A DNA stretch of 64,000 nt from Brachypalpus laphriformis. Taxonomy: Eukaryota > Arthropoda > Insecta > Diptera > Syrphidae. Every line of letters begins with the position of its first letter. Within the stretch, counting starts at the first letter, position 1. Under the pieces are notes generated by a model. That model worked only from the letters and a program-made list of their open reading frames with translations. It did no database searches and was not told where the DNA came from. The translations under genes were made by a program, and so were the position numbers. Location of the stretch: contig OX246753.1 of the NCBI GenBank assembly GCA_945910035.1, positions 6,510,001 to 6,574,000 on the forward strand, given 5' to 3'. Positions 10,190-21,515 of this stretch are shown one piece after another.

Positions 10190-13100
10190 ATTTTAAGCCA
10201 AATATTTTTCCTAGTGCAAGAGGAGATTTCGGCAGAAATGGCAATGGTACCTAAATTGAAATAAAGTCGCTGGCGAGGGAATCTTTAATTTCAAAAGCTT
10301 ATTATAGAAGAGTAGCGATTGAAGACACCTCTTGCTTCATCACTCGAAGTACTCATACATCAAATAATTTTGTTCTCTACTCTTTTTTATGTCAAGCCTG
10401 CCTAACACAGGTAGAAGCAAATATCATTAAATTCCATAAACTGTACAGCGGAAATAGAATTCCATTATCATAACTTATATTTTATTCATATATATTTATT
10501 GAAGCAATAATAGCTACATCATTGGATTATTGAGAGCTTTTCATTGTGCATGACATTCGCAAGATGTTACCTTCCTGACAACAATGTCTGGAGTTGCCTG
10601 CAGTCGACAACTTTCTCTAAACTAAATGAAACGAGGTGAACTTGTTTGCCATTTCCATGGTCCAGTTCACTCTACCTTCCACCTTTTGGATTCCACCCGG
10701 GGGCGACGTTGCGTAAAAAAAGGAAATGCAAACCTGGTGAAATTTGAGGTTTTCCAGTTCTACACTCCACAGAGCTACCTGCTCATGTTGGCAGAACGAA
10801 TTTATTTTTTTTTTTCTGTATCCGTGTCGTATGCAAAAATGTCGTGTATCGTATCGTTGTTAGAGTCACATAAATTCCATTTCTATGAACGATGGTGATA
10901 CCATCACAGGGCGCACAAAGTACAGAGGAATAATCTGCAAGCATTTAAAATTCAAAAGTGAAATATTGAATTATCTTCTTTTGGCACCTGGACTAACGAA
11001 TTTTGAATCGATATTTTACTTATGCAGGTCTAGGTATTGTTCGCACGTGTGGTATTTAAATGCTGTATCTTAAAGAGTTTTTTTTGTATTAGCAGCGTTT
11101 ATGATTTTGAACTTGAGGTCTATTACAAATATTCAGTAAGTCAGCATGAGTGAGACTAGCTTTGACAACTTTCGGTCATTGAGACATAGTTCCCGATATC
11201 TGGTATTGTGCAGGTTTTAATTTTGAACAAACTTGGTCGAGAAGTATTCAAATTTCGAAAACCGGTTAGTAAGTTAAGTACCGGCTGCTTTGCTGTTCGA
11301 GCAGATGCCTGTCTACCCTAGGGTATTCGGTAAGTATATCGATCCAAATGGATCCAATATATAGCAAAGTATAACCCGCGGGTTGGTACAATAGATGCAA
11401 CTCCTGAATTCCCTACTATATTCGGTCAATCTGCAAATACTGTTGACACATCTGAGATGCTTGTCATTCCGTCCAATTTTTTTCTAGTTGAAAGATTAAG
11501 AAATAGTAATAGCTAAAAGTTTACAAATTCAACTGCTGATCGAGTTTTGCCCTCTTTTCTAATTCTTAGTAGAACCCAGGAAAAATTCCAGTTACGAGTA
11601 TATAATTTGAGTTTTCGGAGAAAGGCAACCACATGTTCATATTTTTTTTAGAATGGATTAGCTAGCTATAGTAACTCCGCATGTTTTGTATATAATGAAA
11701 ACTTGAATACAAAACAATTTAGAAAACTCTATTAGGTTTCCGAAAAGGAGTATTTCAGAAACGTTCTGAACAAGTCTTTAATGAAAATTTGAAATTTTCT
11801 CTTGCAGTGGTGATGGCTGCAATCCAAGTAGAGTAGAAGCAAAGAGCACGTAGGTCTTAGGGGATCCTTTAATTTCAACTGTAATTCCCATCCTCTTCCG
11901 GACTCAATTTCAGAATGCACTAGCATGTAGCTTCAACTTCAATCACAGAAAAGACCATTCCACATTGCTTTCACCGCATTCTTCCCTTTTTCAACAAATT
12001 ATTTCATCAGTTTATTCATCAAATATTTAACAGAAAGTGAAGCACGATTGTCCCAACAGGAGTAGATGCACAACATTTTGGCGGACGAAGTACTCTTCGA
12101 CTAAGTTTGCCATTTCATTACACTACTTAGACGTCACTTGGGGTGTGGAGCGCAAAGTCATAGAGATACCATCCACTCTGCGCCTCACACCTTTAGTGGT
12201 AGGTAAATGCATAGATAAATATTCTATGAACAATGTTTCTGCCTTTTGAATGACCCTCCAGAGCGAAGCGGCAGCTGCAAGACCACCTTTAATTATTTGC
12301 ACGCGGAACCGGGATCAGTAAGTATACATATACCCCGTGTCGACGAAGTGTACGTCGTAATTAGTTTTTATTTTCTGCTACTCGTCCTGGAGGGCTGCAC
12401 AATGGACGGAGGCAAGAGCTGTGTTTCGCAAAAAAAAAAAAAACAGAACAATTTCATTGTCCTTTTATAACGGGGCCAAAGCCTTTTTTATTTGCATATC
12501 GAATGAAGGCGATAGTTTCATAACGACGACAGGGCTGTTGCCGCGATTGTGGAGGTTTCTATTATCCCTTTGGTGTTTACGTTTTATGCGCCACACTTTT
12601 TGTGTTCGACCTTGGAGCCTGAAATCCTACATAAAAAAGTGGTACGATGCTTAGACTAGCTGGGTGATAATTTATTTTTATATCATATGCGAATGGATAC
12701 AATAAAGTCGTATCGACACAGCCGTCGGGTGGCAAATATTTTGGTAACGAAATCCTTTTATGGGTAATCTACGTCTAGACTCGTATTTTCTCAAAAGATG
12801 CTGATAGCATTCATTTTCAAACCCATATCATTAAAGGAACATGAAAGCAATTTAGAGTGCCCACATAGGAGAGCTGCAATTTGTCGAAAGTTTGCTGAGG
12901 TAATTTATAGTTCCTGATGAGCGATGCACCCGGGCAGAATGCTTTGGCTTCAGAAAGTGTTTTCCTTTCAGGAAAATGAGAAGCGTAGATGGATAATGGC
13001 TTCGTATGTATTGAAGTGGCAAAGCGTTTGAAGTAAGTTAAATAAAATGTGTGGTCTCTTCATCGATTGAACTTTTATTTAAACTTGCGGCTGCTAAGTT

Positions 13101-13870
13101 TGTGGCTTTGAGGAAGTTAATTAACAAAACTCAAATGCGTTCTACATATGAGAGAATTATTAACGTCAAGGAAAGTTTGCATGGTGACCTACTTTGTGAC
13201 TTCCCTTTGTCGCACCGACTTGTGGGTTCAACTTTAGAAGTCACACGGCTTTCCTTTATAATTCCCAGGTTTTGTATTTTAACATAGAGGAAAAGCTTAA
13301 TGGGGACCACCTTTTAACTTTCCCTTGTGAGATTAAGCAGTGTAGTTAATCCTTAGAAGAAAAACCGAAATCATAGTTATCTTGTGTTATACATATTACT
13401 CGTATATGAATTATGGTACAGATTACGGTTTGAAGTATCGTGAACCTGTATTACCATAAGTGTGTAGTGTATGATTTTGAATCCTCAGGCTTAGAGGAAC
13501 ATCCAATATTAAGATCGGGCAAAGCTGTTTCCGAAGTATCTATCTTGTCAATGGATCTCAGAGAGGATTTGTTTTCTTGCGTAAGATAGGACAAGGGTTA
13601 GAAGTCGACATTAGACATTTCCAGGCGGTTTCTACAGCGTGGAAGATTTGGTTATGTTTCCACATAAAACTCAGATGGTGCATCAGCTGCTACCTGCAGA
13701 CCACCAACCCCGTCTCGAATACTAGCGCATCATTAAGCCTGAACCACGAAGAGGAAGATTTTTCTTTAAAATTATTCATATGTATGTGACGAAGCACATT
13801 TCCGTTTCTCCGGGTATGCCAAAAACTGTCCTTTTATTGAAAAATCGAGTTTAAATCCACTCAAATTTAC
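10190..13870. other. 3.7 kb without recognisable genes
   Basis: Only short frames (below 95 codons) with no family motif, and no convincing splice chain. No similarity to the repeat families of this window was seen. A poly(A) run lies near 12430. Stretches around 10560-10800, 12040-12420 and 13050-13290 are less A+T-rich and could be regulatory or decayed coding DNA, but nothing identifies them. Confidence 0.4.
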
Positions 13871-13879
13871 TATGTGGTG

Positions 13880-15845
13880 CGCCAGCGTCTGTTCCGAAGG
13901 GGTGATTAGGCTTTATTTTTTCGAAGACACTGTTGGAAAACAGTGATAGAAGTAGATCACAAGATCCTGTATCCCATGTTTTCTCCCTAATTCTTGCGAA
14001 ACTTGAAGAGCAATGCAAAACAAACGAACTTATTTTCGAGAGACTACTTGCACTAGAAAACAACATTCATAACACGCGCACTTCAACCAGAATATGAAAG
14101 AAACGCTTAAAATTCTTACTTGGAACGCCAACGGGCTATACGAAGACTCGACGAGTTAGAAATATTTATACGAGGAAAAGATATTGATATATGCTTGGTC
14201 TGTGAAACTCATCTGACAAAACAATCGAATGCTAAGATAAGGGGATATAGCGTGTATCACGCCTTCCACCCATCGGAAAGACCCCGAGGCGGTTCATCTA
14301 TGTTTATAAAAGAATGTATCGAAATAAAGATTGAATGCAATTAAGCACGGTATGGATTAGAAATAGACATTTTGCCTTCAACATTTCGTCTATATATTGT
14401 CCACTGCGATATAAACTTGAAGAAAGTGATTTCACAAACATCTTCAACTTCCTTAAATCAAATTTTATTATTGGTGGAGACTTCAACCCGAAACACCCCA
14501 TCTGGGGTTCAAGGTACGCCTTTCAGAAAGGTAGAAAGCTTTATAATGCGGGTATGCAATTCAGTTGTGATTTTCACTCGACGGGTAACAACATATTGGC
14601 CGGCTGATAGAAATAAGATACCAGATCTGATCGATTTCTTTGTTGCTAAAGGAATATCTGGCAACTGTATACAAGTTGAAGAAAGCTTTGATCTCTCTTC
14701 TGATCATTCTCCAATCATTATGATGATAAGCGAAGCTCTGATTAAAAAAGTAGGACCGGCCAGATTAACCAGCGCGAAAACTAATTGGGACGACTTTAAA
14801 AAGATATTCAAGCAAATATTGAGCTGAGCGCATCACTTAAAACGCCCTATGAACTTGAAGTTGATCGCTTCATTGAAATCTTACAGGATGCCGCATTGAA
14901 GAATACTCCCAAACCAAAGAGAACGCCGGCCAATCACATTCAAACTTATCCACAGGAAATAAAAGAGATGATTAAGGAGAAGAGAAAAGCACGCAAAAAA
15001 TGGCAACAAACTCGGGCTTCGCAACATAAAGCACATCTTAACCGTTTGTGCAACTCACTAAAAAGATCTATTAAAGACCTTAAGAATAATGAAATTCAAA
15101 CTTAGCTAGGAAGTTTAACGGCAGAAAACGATCTAATTACTCGCTTTGGAATGCTATAAAAGGTATTAAAAACCTTCAAATTCAAGCCGCACCAATTAGG
15201 AAAAATCAAGACGAATGGGCCAGGCATGGACCTGGAAGAAACTTTCAAACCGTTTGATGCACAAGCTCTTATTCAAAATATAAATACGTCGTATATAGCC
15301 AATAGTGCATTAAGAAATACAATACTAACCGAACTTAAAAAAGAAATAAAGAAACTTAAACCTAAGAAAGCTCCTGGCTACGACTTAATCACGGAAGAGA
15401 TTTTTAAAGCACTGCCAAGAAAAGCTCTAATTAAGCTTCTGTTTATTATAAACGCCGCACTTAGACTAGAATATGATCCCAGTCAATGGAAAGTCGCCGA
15501 AGTCATAACGGTCCTTAAGCCCGGAAAACCGCCGAATGAAAAACATCTTATAGACCGATTTCGCTCCTTCCAATTATATCCAAAGTGTTCGAGTGTTCGA
15601 GAGAATATTGATTAGGCGAATACAGCCGGTTATAGAAGAAGGGCATCTCATTCGGGATCATCAATTCGGATTCAGAAGTAAGCATTCTACAGTTGAACTA
15701 ATGCATAGAATAACACATGTAATCGAAAAATCTCTTGAAGAAAAAAAAATATTTGTTCAAGCGTATTCCTTGACGTCTCTCAAGTTTCTGACAAGGTCTG
15801 CCATGAAGGCTTACAGTTTAAATTACGACAAGTTCTGCCAGAGCA
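13880..15845 (+). pseudogene. Jockey-type element remnant, ORF1 end and ORF2 5' half
   Basis: It begins with the last about 60 codons of ORF1 (SLILAKLEEQCKTNELIFERLLALE, closely matching the ORF1 end at 30965-31100 of the intact copy). It then has the ORF2 start (LKILTWNANG near 14105), endonuclease motifs (VCETHLTKQSNAKIRGY, PRGGSSMFIKE, FIIGGDFN, LSSDHSPI near 14700), linker (RKARKKWQ) and the beginning of the RT (KKLKPKKAPGYDLIT near 15350; DHQFGFRSKHSTVE near 15660). At least five frame changes and several stops occur. It breaks off at 15845 where a SINE-1 begins. Same family as 28063-32695 but much older. Confidence 0.85.
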
Positions 15846-15965
15846 GATAGAGGGCGCCGTGGCATAAGTGGTTAGTGTGTCGGATCACTACGCATGAGGT
15901 TCCAAGTTCGAATCCCAGAAAATACCAAAAAGTTTTTTCACGGTCCCACCTCTCGCGAGCGTCTG
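15846..15965 (+). repeat. SINE-1 copy, 3'-truncated
   Basis: Head GGCGCCGTGGCATAAGTGG (box A) and AAGTTCGAATCCCAG (box B), body up to CTCTCGCGAGCGTCTG, then the similarity stops. Confidence 0.85.
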
Positions 15966-16074
15966 GTCAAATTGGATGAATTGGCAAAATTCAGAATTCT
16001 TTCTCTGGGGCTTTTTGAAGCCATTGGTCTATTTTAACATGCCATAGACTCGGAGCACTTAAAGATAATATACA

Positions 16075-16345
16075 TACATACATACATTTTCAATTGCCCG
16101 CTAATCCTTCATGAGGGTCGCGGGGGTAGGATGCTCAGCTGGACTCTCCATCCTTCCCGATCCTCCGCCATTGACTCCAATTCATCAAGAGAAAACCCTA
16201 GGCGGCTCCCATCTCCCATCTATTTCTAAGCCTTCCGCGGAGTCGCCTACCTGATGGCACGTCTTGGAAGCCGGTCTGGGGGCATACGCACTACGTGACC
16301 AAACCATCGAAGCATAGATCGACTGCGAAGACATATTCTTCTCGC
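16075..16345 (-). pseudogene. 3' end of a LINE (family X) with (TGTA)n tail
   Basis: On the minus strand it encodes the C-terminus FGHVVRMPPDRLPRRA followed by a GRP-rich region. It shares its sequence with the better copy at 57930-58430. It ends in TTGAAAATGTATGTATG, a tandem-repeat tail equivalent to TTGAAAATGAATGAATG in the other copy. Such non-poly(A) tails are usual for RTE-like elements. It lies between a SINE-1 fragment and a Jockey 5' end. Confidence 0.75.
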
Positions 16346-16439
16346 TCTCGTGTATGTGCGTCTGCCTGCCTGTCTGTATGTTTGCTGTCTATTTGTCTGT
16401 TTCTTTGCCACAGCTTTCAAACTTGTAAGTTCATGCTTA

Positions 16440-16890
16440 ACCCCTTCGGGTAGGGGATAGAATATACCCGAGGTAGGCATGCCTGTCGTAAGAGGCGACT
16501 AAAATCCAATCTCCGTGTACCGAATGTATAGTGTACCTATATACAAAGCGTGGAATGAACGCAACGACAAGATTTATTATCCCAAGTGGCAATACAGCTT
16601 TACTGGAAAATCTAAACTCTTCGGCGGTCGGCTCTACGGATTCTGGGGAAAGCCGCTTATTGCAATCCAATGACCATTTTTCAAAAAGTTCAAGGGTATC
16701 TCCATTTCCTCCACCAAGATCGAATAAATCCGGAAAAGAAGTCCAAAATTCAGGACTCAGAAAAATACAAAATAATAATAATACTCCGAATCAAGCTAAA
16801 TGAAATGGATCTACTCTTTCAAGAGCTTAAGGAAGAAATAGACTTACTAAAAAAAGAAACTAAGGTCCTAACCCCTAGTATCTACTGGCA
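16440..16890 (+). pseudogene. Jockey-type 5' UTR and ORF1 N-terminus
   Basis: Starts CCCCTTCGGGTAGGGG and continues with a 5' leader (TACCCGAGGTAGGCATGCC, GTAAGAGGCGACTAAAATCC) that is nearly identical to the leader of the full-length Jockey element at its 5' end (32695 leftward). The ORF1 beginning follows at about 16549 (VGSTDSGESRLL, SSRVSPFPPPR), then decayed coiled-coil coding (MDLLFQELKEEIDLLKKE). It is cut off at about 16890 by the next LINE fragment. Only the head of the element is present. Confidence 0.85.
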
Positions 16891-16895
16891 ATAAT

Positions 16896-17903
16896 TTATT
16901 GCCAGAAATATGTCAAGCAATTGAAATTTCCAATGGAGACCGCAAATTTCTTGAAATAATTCATTTCATTTGCGGTCTCGGTTGGAAATCTTGATGGTAT
17001 ATAGATGGTGTTCATCATGTCGGTGGATTTACCAGCCAGGAAATATGTTCTATCTCGCAAATGGAGGTTTAGTCTGCTATAATATAGTCTGTGCTGCGAC
17101 GCTTGGGCATCCCTTACGAATCTATCATACAATCTATGACCTGTTTTCTCCAGCAGGGTCTTAAACTTTTCCTTCAAAGTTACTAACTGGCCTTTCGGGT
17201 TAACTGCTAGATTGAAATCACAATCGGATGCTAATTTTTCCCACTCTTGTACACAGATTTCCCTGGTTGATGGCATATGGGATAAGACTATCTTTGGTAG
17301 TCTGTTCGCGTTCATCGTCATAACTCGTAACACATAATCTAAGTGGAGCTTGAGAGAATCCAAGAACATGGGAGCTATATCAGTCTCTAAGTGGAGCATG
17401 TAAATGGGTGAACGTCTCGGCAGCTTAAGTGCTCTCCTTATAAAATAGCGAAGAAACTTTTCCACCTCTTTGAATGGACGGTACCCCCATACTTGTGCTC
17501 CGTAAAGAATAATGGCAGATGCAGTTGCACGGAATATTTTCAGCTTCGCGCTGTGTGATATGCTTTTGTTGTTAATGCAACTTCCCCACACTGAACCAAC
17601 TGCTCGATTTGCTTCTGCTAGTTAGGATGTTAAGTGCTTCTTCATGTGAAGGTTTGACACTATCAAAACTCCTAAGTACTTATATTCCCTCACGACTTTA
17701 ATTTGCTCGCCCTGATACGTCCACTTTTCACCTCGGCAGTACCTGCCCCCACCTTTTCTGAAAATCATCATTTTCGACTTTGCTAGGTTAAGTGACAAAT
17801 TCCAAGTTTTGCAGTAGTTTTCCAATCTACGTATCATCAGCTGCATTCCTTCAATAGTATCCGCGAGGAGAGCTATGCCATCTGCAAACAAGATAGATGG
17901 CAT
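16896..17903 (-). pseudogene. I/Outcast- or R1-like reverse transcriptase C-terminal part
   Basis: One frame broken by a single TAA at 17622-17624. It starts within the catalytic motif (ILFADGIALLAD, the FADD motif with the second D changed to G), followed by RLENYCKTWNLSLNLAKSKMM, the EYKYLGV block and the thumb/connection region (AIILYGAQVWGYRPFKEVEKF ... LKLPRRSPIYML). A C-terminal tail of about 150 residues lacks an obvious RNase H. The copy is 5'-truncated and carries a substitution in the catalytic pair, so it is inactive. The clade is uncertain among I/Outcast/R1-like elements. Confidence 0.75.
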
Positions 17904-17904
17904 C

Positions 17905-18662
17905 TACAAGGTAGATGCTTGTAAGCACTTTGTATTGAATGTTTACAAAGCGATTGCTTTAGAAGCTCATAGAAAGCATTTTCATATGGCGTAGCCCGAC
18001 AACTATCTAGACAGTAGCTGGTAATATTTGTTCTTCATGAATCACGTTCCGCCAATATGAGGTCATTCTTGAAGTGATTTCTGTGAGAAATTGATCTGAA
18101 TAGAAAAAGTGAAATGCGTTTATTTTTGTAAAATAAACCGGGAAGAAAGCCAGAAAAATGTTCCCTTAAAAGGCTCAATTTTATTCGGTTAGTTGATTTA
18201 CGGTAAGACGCTTTAATTTCGTCTAACTAGCACCCATCAATAATTATTGAAACTATTCAGGAGTAGTCAAAAATTAAAACTTTGGCTATAAAGATTTTGA
18301 AGGAGCAATAAAGTTCGGTATCCGAAAGACCAAGAACTATACATATTTATAAAAAAAACACGACGAAAAATACAAGACCTTGAATGAACACACTTAAAAT
18401 AAGATCGAATTAATAATTTTCTATTTCCTTTTTTTTGTTCTAATAAAAACTCTTTTTTTTTAACTTTTAATTCTATTTTCTTATAAATAAACAATTATAA
18501 AATCTAGTCGAAACCGCTTACATCTGCCTTCTTCTGAAGCTTTAAATAAGCGCTTCATACTGATCTGGGTGTAAGTGCTTACTTCAGCCTTCTCATAAAG
18601 CGCTGAAGTAACGCTTCACAGTAATCTGTCCGTAAGTGCTTATGTCTGCGGACATCATATAG
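17905..18662. repeat. inverted, subrepeat-bearing ends around ~500 bp
   Basis: A unit close to AAGGTAGATGCTTGTAAGCAC occurs once on the + strand at about 17913. On the minus strand it occurs twice or more between 18495 and 18655 (AAGGCTGAAGTAAGCACTT, AAGGCAGATGTAAGC, and a partial ATAAGCACTTACGGAC), at a spacing of about 63 bp. The intervening 18000-18490 is A+T-rich and non-coding. This could be a second small Foldback-like element or simply a rearranged satellite. Confidence 0.45.
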
Positions 18663-18686
18663 TAAAAAATGAAACGGAGGGACATA

Positions 18687-19987
18687 CAGGGTGGGCCAAC
18701 TACAAGTTTCTTTTTAAAAATGCAATAAAATTAACAAAATGAAATTTTTTCCATGTATTATGGCTTTGTTAAAAAAAAAAACATTCCCATTAATTATGAA
18801 ATACAACGTCGTTCAAGTGGCTATCTCGGCTGGCTTCGCAGTAGCGCATTCTATCACTCCAATTTTCCAAGACCTTGTTGATGATTCGGGCTGTAGCTCA
18901 CGGATTGCTTGGATGATATTGGCCTTAAGTGCTTGAATCGTTTCTGGATTATTGGCATAGCATCGGTCCGATTCCCCACAAAAAAAAGTCCAAAGGGGTC
19001 AAATCGCAGCTCCGAGGCGGCCAATTGACATCGCCAAGACGGCTGATAACACGATTTGGGAATTTGGTCAATTGGAAAAGACCGATTGTGGTATGGGCCG
19101 TGTGGCATGGCGCGCCATCCTGCATGAACTGGAGGTCGTCCAAATTCATATCTTCAATTTCAGTAAAAAAAAAAGAGTCGTTAACATGGCTCTGTAACGC
19201 CCACCGTTGATCGAAACGTTGTTCCCAGCCTCATTTTCGAAGAAAAATGGTCCAATGATGCCACCACTCCACAATCCGCACCAAACTGTCACTCTGTGTG
19301 GATGCATTAGCTTCTCGACAATAACGTGCGGGTTTTCCGAGCCTCAGATGCGGCAATTTTGTTTGTTAACGTAGCCGCCTACATGAAAATGTGCCTCGTC
19401 AGAAAAGATGATTTTGCGCCCAAAATCGTTGTCCAATTCAAGCTGCTCTAAGACCTAAACTGCGAAGCTATAACGAAGCGGATGGTCGTGTGCTTTCAAT
19501 TGCTGAATCAATTGGACCTGGTAAGCGAATAATCCCAGATCTTTGTGCAGAATTCTCCTCAGGCTAGTGCGTGAAATGTTGAGCAGTTGAGATCGATGAC
19601 GAGTTGGTGTTCGTGAATTGAGTCTCACACTCTCGGCTACATTAGCCACATTCTCGTCTGTGCGCACCGCAGGATGACGGGAACCATGAGTGTTGTCCAC
19701 TAGCATACCAGTCTCACGAACTTTTTGCACAAACTTGCGTACAGCAGGCGCGGTGGGTGCTTCATTTCAGCCAAAGCTTCTTTTCAAAAAACCCACTGTT
19801 TGGGCTACACAGCACTCACTTTGGAAATAAGTTTTGAATATTTTCCAATGTTGTGCAAGCGTAAAGCGTCTCATTTCGTTCCGCGGAGGTATGATACAGA
19901 CTTTCTGTCAAGATTTCGAGCAGGAAACAGCTGTCAGTGTCAAAATAACCTATGATTTAAAAAGAAATCACTAGATGGCCCACCCGT
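18687..19987 (-). mobile_element. mariner-like transposon, both ends present, transposase decayed
   Basis: The inverted ends are GGGTGGGCCAACTACAAGTT and, reverse-complemented, GGGTGGGCCATCTAGTGATT, each running on to TTTCTTTTTAAA. They are flanked by TA (18685-18686 and 19988-19989). The minus strand encodes a Tc1/mariner-superfamily transposase in pieces: an HTH region (RTSLRRILHKDLGLFAYQVQ), IIFSDEAHFHVGGYVNKQNC (first catalytic D) with a stop where Trp is expected, QDGAPCHTAH (second D), and NWPPRSCDLTPLDFFLWG (third). Frameshifts and stops inactivate it. Length 1.3 kb is normal for the group. The same family is represented at 33043-34490. Confidence 0.9.
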
Positions 19988-19989
19988 TA

Positions 19990-20400
19990 TGTGCATATGT
20001 TATTAATATTGCTCAGCTTTTAGAGCACGTAAATATATATATAACGTTTTATTGAAATAGAAGAAGGAAAAGTTTACTTTTTTTGAGTTCAAAGACTAAT
20101 TATTAAATTTCTTGGTCTTTTACAATCAAAATCAAATATTTTTGTACGCACGAACCTGCTCCTTATTAAAACCTGATCAACAAAAAATTATCAAAATCCG
20201 TTCGGTCGTTTGGTGTATAGGTCCGAATTCCTAAACACTACTAATTTTTCTCTGTAGCATTCAAGTTAAACACACGCGCATTTCCAGCATTCACAAAATG
20301 CAATGGGATTACTGACCGTTACTCGCACCCTATTCTTTTCAGATAATCAGTGCATGTGTGATACACAGTCTTTTTTGGTTTGGTTCACGTTGCTTCTTGA
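19990..20400. other. no recognisable feature
   Basis: A+T-rich non-coding sequence between two DNA transposons; nothing recognised. Confidence 0.5.
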
Positions 20401-20404
20401 CAAT

Positions 20405-20632
20405 TGCGAACAAAAAAAAAAAAACGTGCTGCGGTTCTATTTTGTCCGCCTAAGAGAGAGCAAAACTCTATTGCGACTATGAAATTCAGTGTCCGCACCC
20501 GGTTATACGAGAGTCCGCATATGAGAGATTTATTACTATAAAAAACCACTTTTTTTTTCGTTCTTTTAAATTTGTCCGGTTATGAGGGGTGTCCGCTTAT
20601 AAGGAGTGTTCATAAGGAGACAGTACACTGTA
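20405..20632. mobile_element. pogo/Tigger-like terminal region (tentative)
   Basis: On the minus strand it begins TACAGTGTACTGTCTCCTTA and contains repeated TCCGCTTAT/GGACAC words (ATAAGCGGACACC, ATATGCGGACTC, GGTGCGGACAC, AGGCGGACAAA). Such reiterated GCGGAC words next to a CAGT...CTCC terminus are typical of Tigger/pogo-type inverted ends. It interrupts the Harbinger-like sequence to the right. No transposase is visible. Confidence 0.4.
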
Positions 20633-20639
20633 TGAATAT

Positions 20640-20945
20640 GAGTGCAATCAAGAGCACCAATCGCAAAAGGAAATTCATGGTTATTGCTTCATAGCGTTTG
20701 TGCATACAAAACTATTTCTTTCGAAGTATGTGGCAATACGATCCAATCATCTGCATTGCCTGCTGTATCATTCTTGACATACATATGTATGTAGTTGATT
20801 GATGTACACCCAAGTCTTCGCAGACTCTAATTTGAAACCCCGGGTTTCCTATGTAGCGCAGCAAAATTCTTATATTTTCTTCATTCGTCAACGCACCACT
20901 ACATATTTCCGGCGTCGAACTCACAAATTGTCCAGTTAATAATTA
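20640..20945 (-). pseudogene. PIF/Harbinger-like transposase fragment
   Basis: The minus strand encodes ILLRYIGNPGFQIRVCEDLGVHQST, the helix-turn-helix block that precedes the DDE domain in HARBI1-type nucleases. About 60 codons later, FPFAIGALDCTHI contains the first catalytic D in the usual FPxxIGxxDxTHV setting. The frame is broken in between and the rest of the DDE domain is missing, cut off by the pogo-like sequence. Confidence 0.7.
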
Positions 20946-21039
20946 AACATCTTCACCAGGTAGATAGGTAATGTGGCGGTCCAAAAAGAACCCAATTAGC
21001 GCTTAAAGTCCGCCGTTTTGTTACCACGGACTCGTGTCT

Positions 21040-21515
21040 ACCTGTTGTAGTGGCTAGTTAAAGATGATGTTAAGTTTAAACCCAGCCCGTGGAGTTCAGA
21101 AAGAGGATTAGTTCTCCAATCCTCTTGTCCGCTATCTCTCTCAGATCCTCGAAGAAGGTTTTGCCAAGAGTTTGTTGTCTGATCCTCGCCAGGGCCGGAC
21201 ATCTGCAAAGGAAATGACATAGAGATTCTTTCTCATTTATATCCTTGCAGCTCCTACAAAAGGTGTTGTGGGGGATACCAAGCTTGGCCGCATGGTCTCC
21301 AACTGGCCAGTGGCCTGTGATAATAGCTACGATTTTTGCAATAACTGGTCTTGGTTTGCCTAGTAACTCTTTTGACCTGGGTTTGTTGAAACTGGGCCAC
21401 GTCTTCCTAGATATGACACAGCTTGTGAGGTTGTTCCACCCGCGATTGGCTAGCTAGAGGAAGTGAAGGTGAATATAGCCCTTAACGGCACCAAGCGGAA
21501 TGTCGACTCTTTCTG
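21040..21515 (-). pseudogene. LOA-like non-LTR element, C-terminal end
   Basis: One minus-strand frame gives LAERVDIPLGAVKGYIHLHF, then KPRPVIAKIVAIITGHWPVGDH, CRSCKDINEKESLCHFLCRCPAL and a C-terminal helix ending LNSTGWV before a stop near 21065. This is the post-RNase H zinc-binding tail of LOA/I-type elements. The same frame joins logically with the LOA-like RT at 24593-25490 on the far side of the RTE element, so both may be halves of one element, with about 1.7 kb of coding sequence lost. Confidence 0.75.

Noticed and set aside
10073..13790. A dozen frames of 60-90 codons on both strands
   Set aside because: No family motif, no codon-quality difference from shadows, no consistent splice sites; expected by chance in this length.
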